A stretch of 64,000 nucleotides of DNA. It comes from Epiperipatus broadwayi (Eukaryota; Onychophora; Udeonychophora; Euonychophora; Peripatidae). The notes beneath the pieces were generated by a model that saw only the letters and a list, made by a program, of their open reading frames with translations, was not told the origin of the DNA and ran no database searches. Shown piece after piece: positions 61,380-64,000 of this stretch (positions are counted from its first letter, which is position 1; each line of letters opens with the position of its first letter). The position numbers were made by a program, and so were the translations under genes. The DNA lies in contig JAQFVV010000204.1 in assembly GCA_028023455.1 (NCBI GenBank), positions 17,501-81,500 of the forward strand, in the 5' to 3' direction.

Positions 61380-62895
61380 TGTAATTTTATAATAAAAAAA
61401 TGTACCACAATGATTACTCAACTCATCTATCAGAACCCCTAACAAACCAAAAAAAAAGCTAACATATTGGACAAGCTAAAATTGTAATCTTAAAATCGTG
61501 ATTTAAATGAGATGTAACCCAAAACAAATATGAATTTGAGAACCAGTATGAACATGAGTTCTCTCATGGACAAAATATCAAGCAGAAATATAAATAACGT
61601 AAAACTTAGGTTTTTATTTAATTTAATCTCATGAATAATTACTTTGTTTAATAATCAAAACACATTCAAAGGAAATAATAATTTGTGTTCTTTATACACA
61701 GGATCTTTTATTTCTTCTTATATTTTTATAAACTTTTATCTCATTTTAAAATAAATGATAAAATTAAATTGTAAACATTTGAATAAGAAAATACTTCTAA
61801 TTACACTTGGTTAGCAATAAAACTAATCTAAAAATACTTAAAAAAATAATATCATTATGACTAGTAGGTACATTCTATTAAAATATTTTAATGTCGAATC
61901 CTATAATAAGCAATGTAAAATAATACAGTGGGTAGAAAGAGTACTTTATGCTACCGACAACACCATTAACTAAAACAAAATAATGGTACCAAAAATAGAT
62001 CAAATAAATAACTTTAATGTGATTTTAAAATATACTCTGATGTTCAACATTAGTTAACATAGCTTTATTAATTTGATTTTCTCAGTAAATTAATATGATG
62101 ATCGTGATAACAATGAAAACATGAATGTATTTAAAGAATAAAATATTTATTTACATTATAACACGGATTTAAAATTACAATATAATAATAAATAATAGAC
62201 ATTGCAGTATTAATTATTACTAAAATAAGTACTTAGATAACATTAATCAAAAGTTCTCCCCAGCATTAAAAAAAACTAGACAGCAGTTATACATAGAATA
62301 GAAAGCATTTGCCTTAATAATATAACAACAATACCAACTTCATTCAAAATCAGTGTATAAACTATTACTTTGATATTGCTAATGGAAGTCAAATACAAAA
62401 CAAATATAAATTATATGTTTTACCTGTTTATGCATACATCAAACAGAATATTAATGAAGCTCAATACTATCAATAATTCAATATACAGACTTGAAGTATT
62501 GCTATATTCTTTCACACATTTATACCTTTAATGTGCTTACGTAAAAAATACACACAAACAAAATTTAAGAGCAAATGATGTTGAAGAATAAGCCAACAAC
62601 CAACTACCTGACCTCAAAGTGTCACACAAACCTCAATCTCTATTCTGGAAGGGTTTAATAAAATTAAATGTAATGGAAACCATCATAATTATTCCTATAA
62701 TTGGTACATGACAACATATATAATGCCAATGAAGTGAAAAATAAGGCATAGTTATAAAATAGTACATGGAAAGTTTATCCCAGATGTACATGCATATACA
62801 CATAAACACACTCCAGCTAAGAAATCTGAAAAACAATACAACCATAATTGCAAAGTAATACCACAAAGTAGAAATTAAAATTACATTCAATCATT
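61380..62895. other. AT-rich noncoding sequence
   Basis: No gene recognised; the minus frame at 62633-62890 is hydrophobic but has no context or motif. Confidence 0.45.
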
Positions 62896-62908
62896 CACTG
62901 ACTTTAAA

Positions 62909-63115
62909 CCACTAAACATCACATGATCACCTATCATCTAGGTGCATTGCTCTCAAATCAAAAGCTCCTCATTGATAAAAGCCACAAGCTAGAAACTAGT
63001 CTGGGGATATTGGATGAGTAGGTACTAGATAGAGATTTTATGCACAAGTTTCTGGCATCCATTGATGCCTGCACTGAGTGGCACTACTGTAAGGAGAGTC
63101 TTGTCTGTTTTAATA
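62909..63115 (+). mobile_element. Short hammerhead element with 13-bp target duplication
   Basis: A 207-base insertion flanked by CACTGACTTTAAA (62896-62908) and CACTGATTTTAAA (63116-63128), one mismatch. It begins with AAACATCACATGATCACC (62914-62931), the same antisense stub that starts the 58413-59581 insertion, and then switches to the sense unit from TCTAGGTGCATTGCTC to TGTCTGTTTTAATA. Both insertions therefore start and end at equivalent places, with the same antisense-to-sense junction. It carries one hammerhead motif. Confidence 0.7.
62967..63006 (+). ncRNA. Hammerhead-like motif with U3-A8 core
   Basis: TTGATAA (62972-62978), GAAA (62992-62995), GTC (62999-63001). Stem I CCTCA with TGGGG (one G-U), stem III palindrome ACTAGT. 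The core has the same two changes as the Penelope-like element's motif (C3 to U, G8 to A). Confidence 0.45.
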
Positions 63116-63128
63116 CACTGATTTTAAA

Positions 63129-64000
63129 TAATACATTTGTTCACATCCAGATCATAAAATAATTGTCTTATCCTCTGCATATTTAACATACTTGTATATC
63201 ACTGGCATATAAATTCTGAGAATTCTTAAAATATTTATACTTAAAATAGTTTTATTTGGATAATTACTCGTATAAATTTCAATTATAAAACACATCATAT
63301 CATTCATATACCTAATATAATATGAAATATAAAAATAAATTCATAATACCCTATTAACCATGATAATAATAATACCAATCTTTTAAATGCATTACATTTT
63401 GTATTATCTCATTATAAAAAGTCCAAAAGTTTATGAGTTCTTTCATTTTAATTTAAAAAAAATCACTCTCTGGACTTGTGAGTCATTGAGAATAAAATAT
63501 TGCACAATTTAATTAAATACATAGAAAATAAATAAATCAGATCAGAGGTCATCAAAAAGCAGAACAAGTTCACACAAATTATGAAAAAATAAGAGAAAGT
63601 TTATTAATAGGATTAACATGTGGATACAAATTTTAAATGATTTTCAGCAGAACAATAAAAATACTTGGACTGAATAAATGAATGAAATTTCAAAATAGTT
63701 TTTATTTGAATTATATGAAACATAATTATATAATGTTTTCATATAAGCATAAATAATATGGTCATTTGTTTTAAATAAATGACTTCTGAAATAAATACAC
63801 TTCATTTTCTCTTTCTTTTCTATGATAATTTTTTTAATAAATCATCTTAGCATTTACTTTAGTAAATTTAGAAATTTTAAATAATAATAGATTTTAAGAT
63901 GATTCCATGTAATAAAAATACTTCAACAATTAATAAATGACCTATCTTTATAATAGTGCACAATAAATGAAAGAATAATAATAACATTAGTCTTTCTAAG
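63129..64000. other. AT-rich noncoding sequence
   Basis: Nothing recognised up to the window end. Confidence 0.5.

Overview
This window looks like very AT-rich intergenic DNA from an invertebrate animal, and transposable elements fill most of what can be read. I infer a metazoan from the company of elements: RTE-type LINEs, a Penelope-like element with a GIY-YIG endonuclease, Ty3/Gypsy elements, tRNA-type SINEs and hammerhead-ribozyme repeats. I cannot name the phylum; a mollusc or flatworm would fit, but nothing here is diagnostic. I found no host protein-coding gene, rRNA or intact tRNA gene.

Layout. 1-205: right part of a hammerhead-bearing short repeat, cut by the window edge. 0.9-2.6 kb, 15.7-17 kb and 21.6-23.3 kb: decayed RTE-like LINEs on the minus strand. 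12.3-13.9 kb: a different decayed LINE. 18.6-19.0 kb: two SINE copies in inverted orientation. 24.1-26.5 kb: an old, broken Penelope-like element. 26.5-27.7 kb: a large palindrome built from about 418-bp units, each headed by a hammerhead-like motif. 27.8-31.8 kb: a young Penelope-like element, made of a truncated inverted copy followed by a near-complete copy with an open 710-codon reading frame. 31.8-47.2 kb: a young, 15.4-kb Ty3/Gypsy element with unusually long LTRs (about 4.25 kb each), inserted into the (TA)n tract at the end of the Penelope-like element. 50.1 kb: a tiny SINE with a 13-bp target duplication. 51.3-61.4 kb: what first looks like three copies of a noncoding repeat is an old minus-strand Gypsy element with long LTRs; most of its interior is deleted and one LTR carries an internal tandem duplication. 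58.4-59.6 kb: a second hammerhead palindrome, inserted in that LTR with a 14-bp target duplication. 62.9-63.1 kb: a short relative with a 13-bp duplication.

How the parts relate. The most interesting system is the set of hammerhead-bearing short elements. Four copies share a ribozyme core, a stem I kept by compensatory changes, a palindromic stem III, and a conserved hairpin block about 100 bases upstream of the ribozyme. They resemble metazoan retrozymes (non-autonomous retroelements known to make circular RNAs). The nearby Penelope-like element ends in a hammerhead-like motif of its own and has the same inverted-copy architecture, so it or a relative is a plausible supplier of the reverse transcriptase. 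That link is inference. The two Gypsy elements are related: their integrase C-termini match and both are flanked by ATAT.
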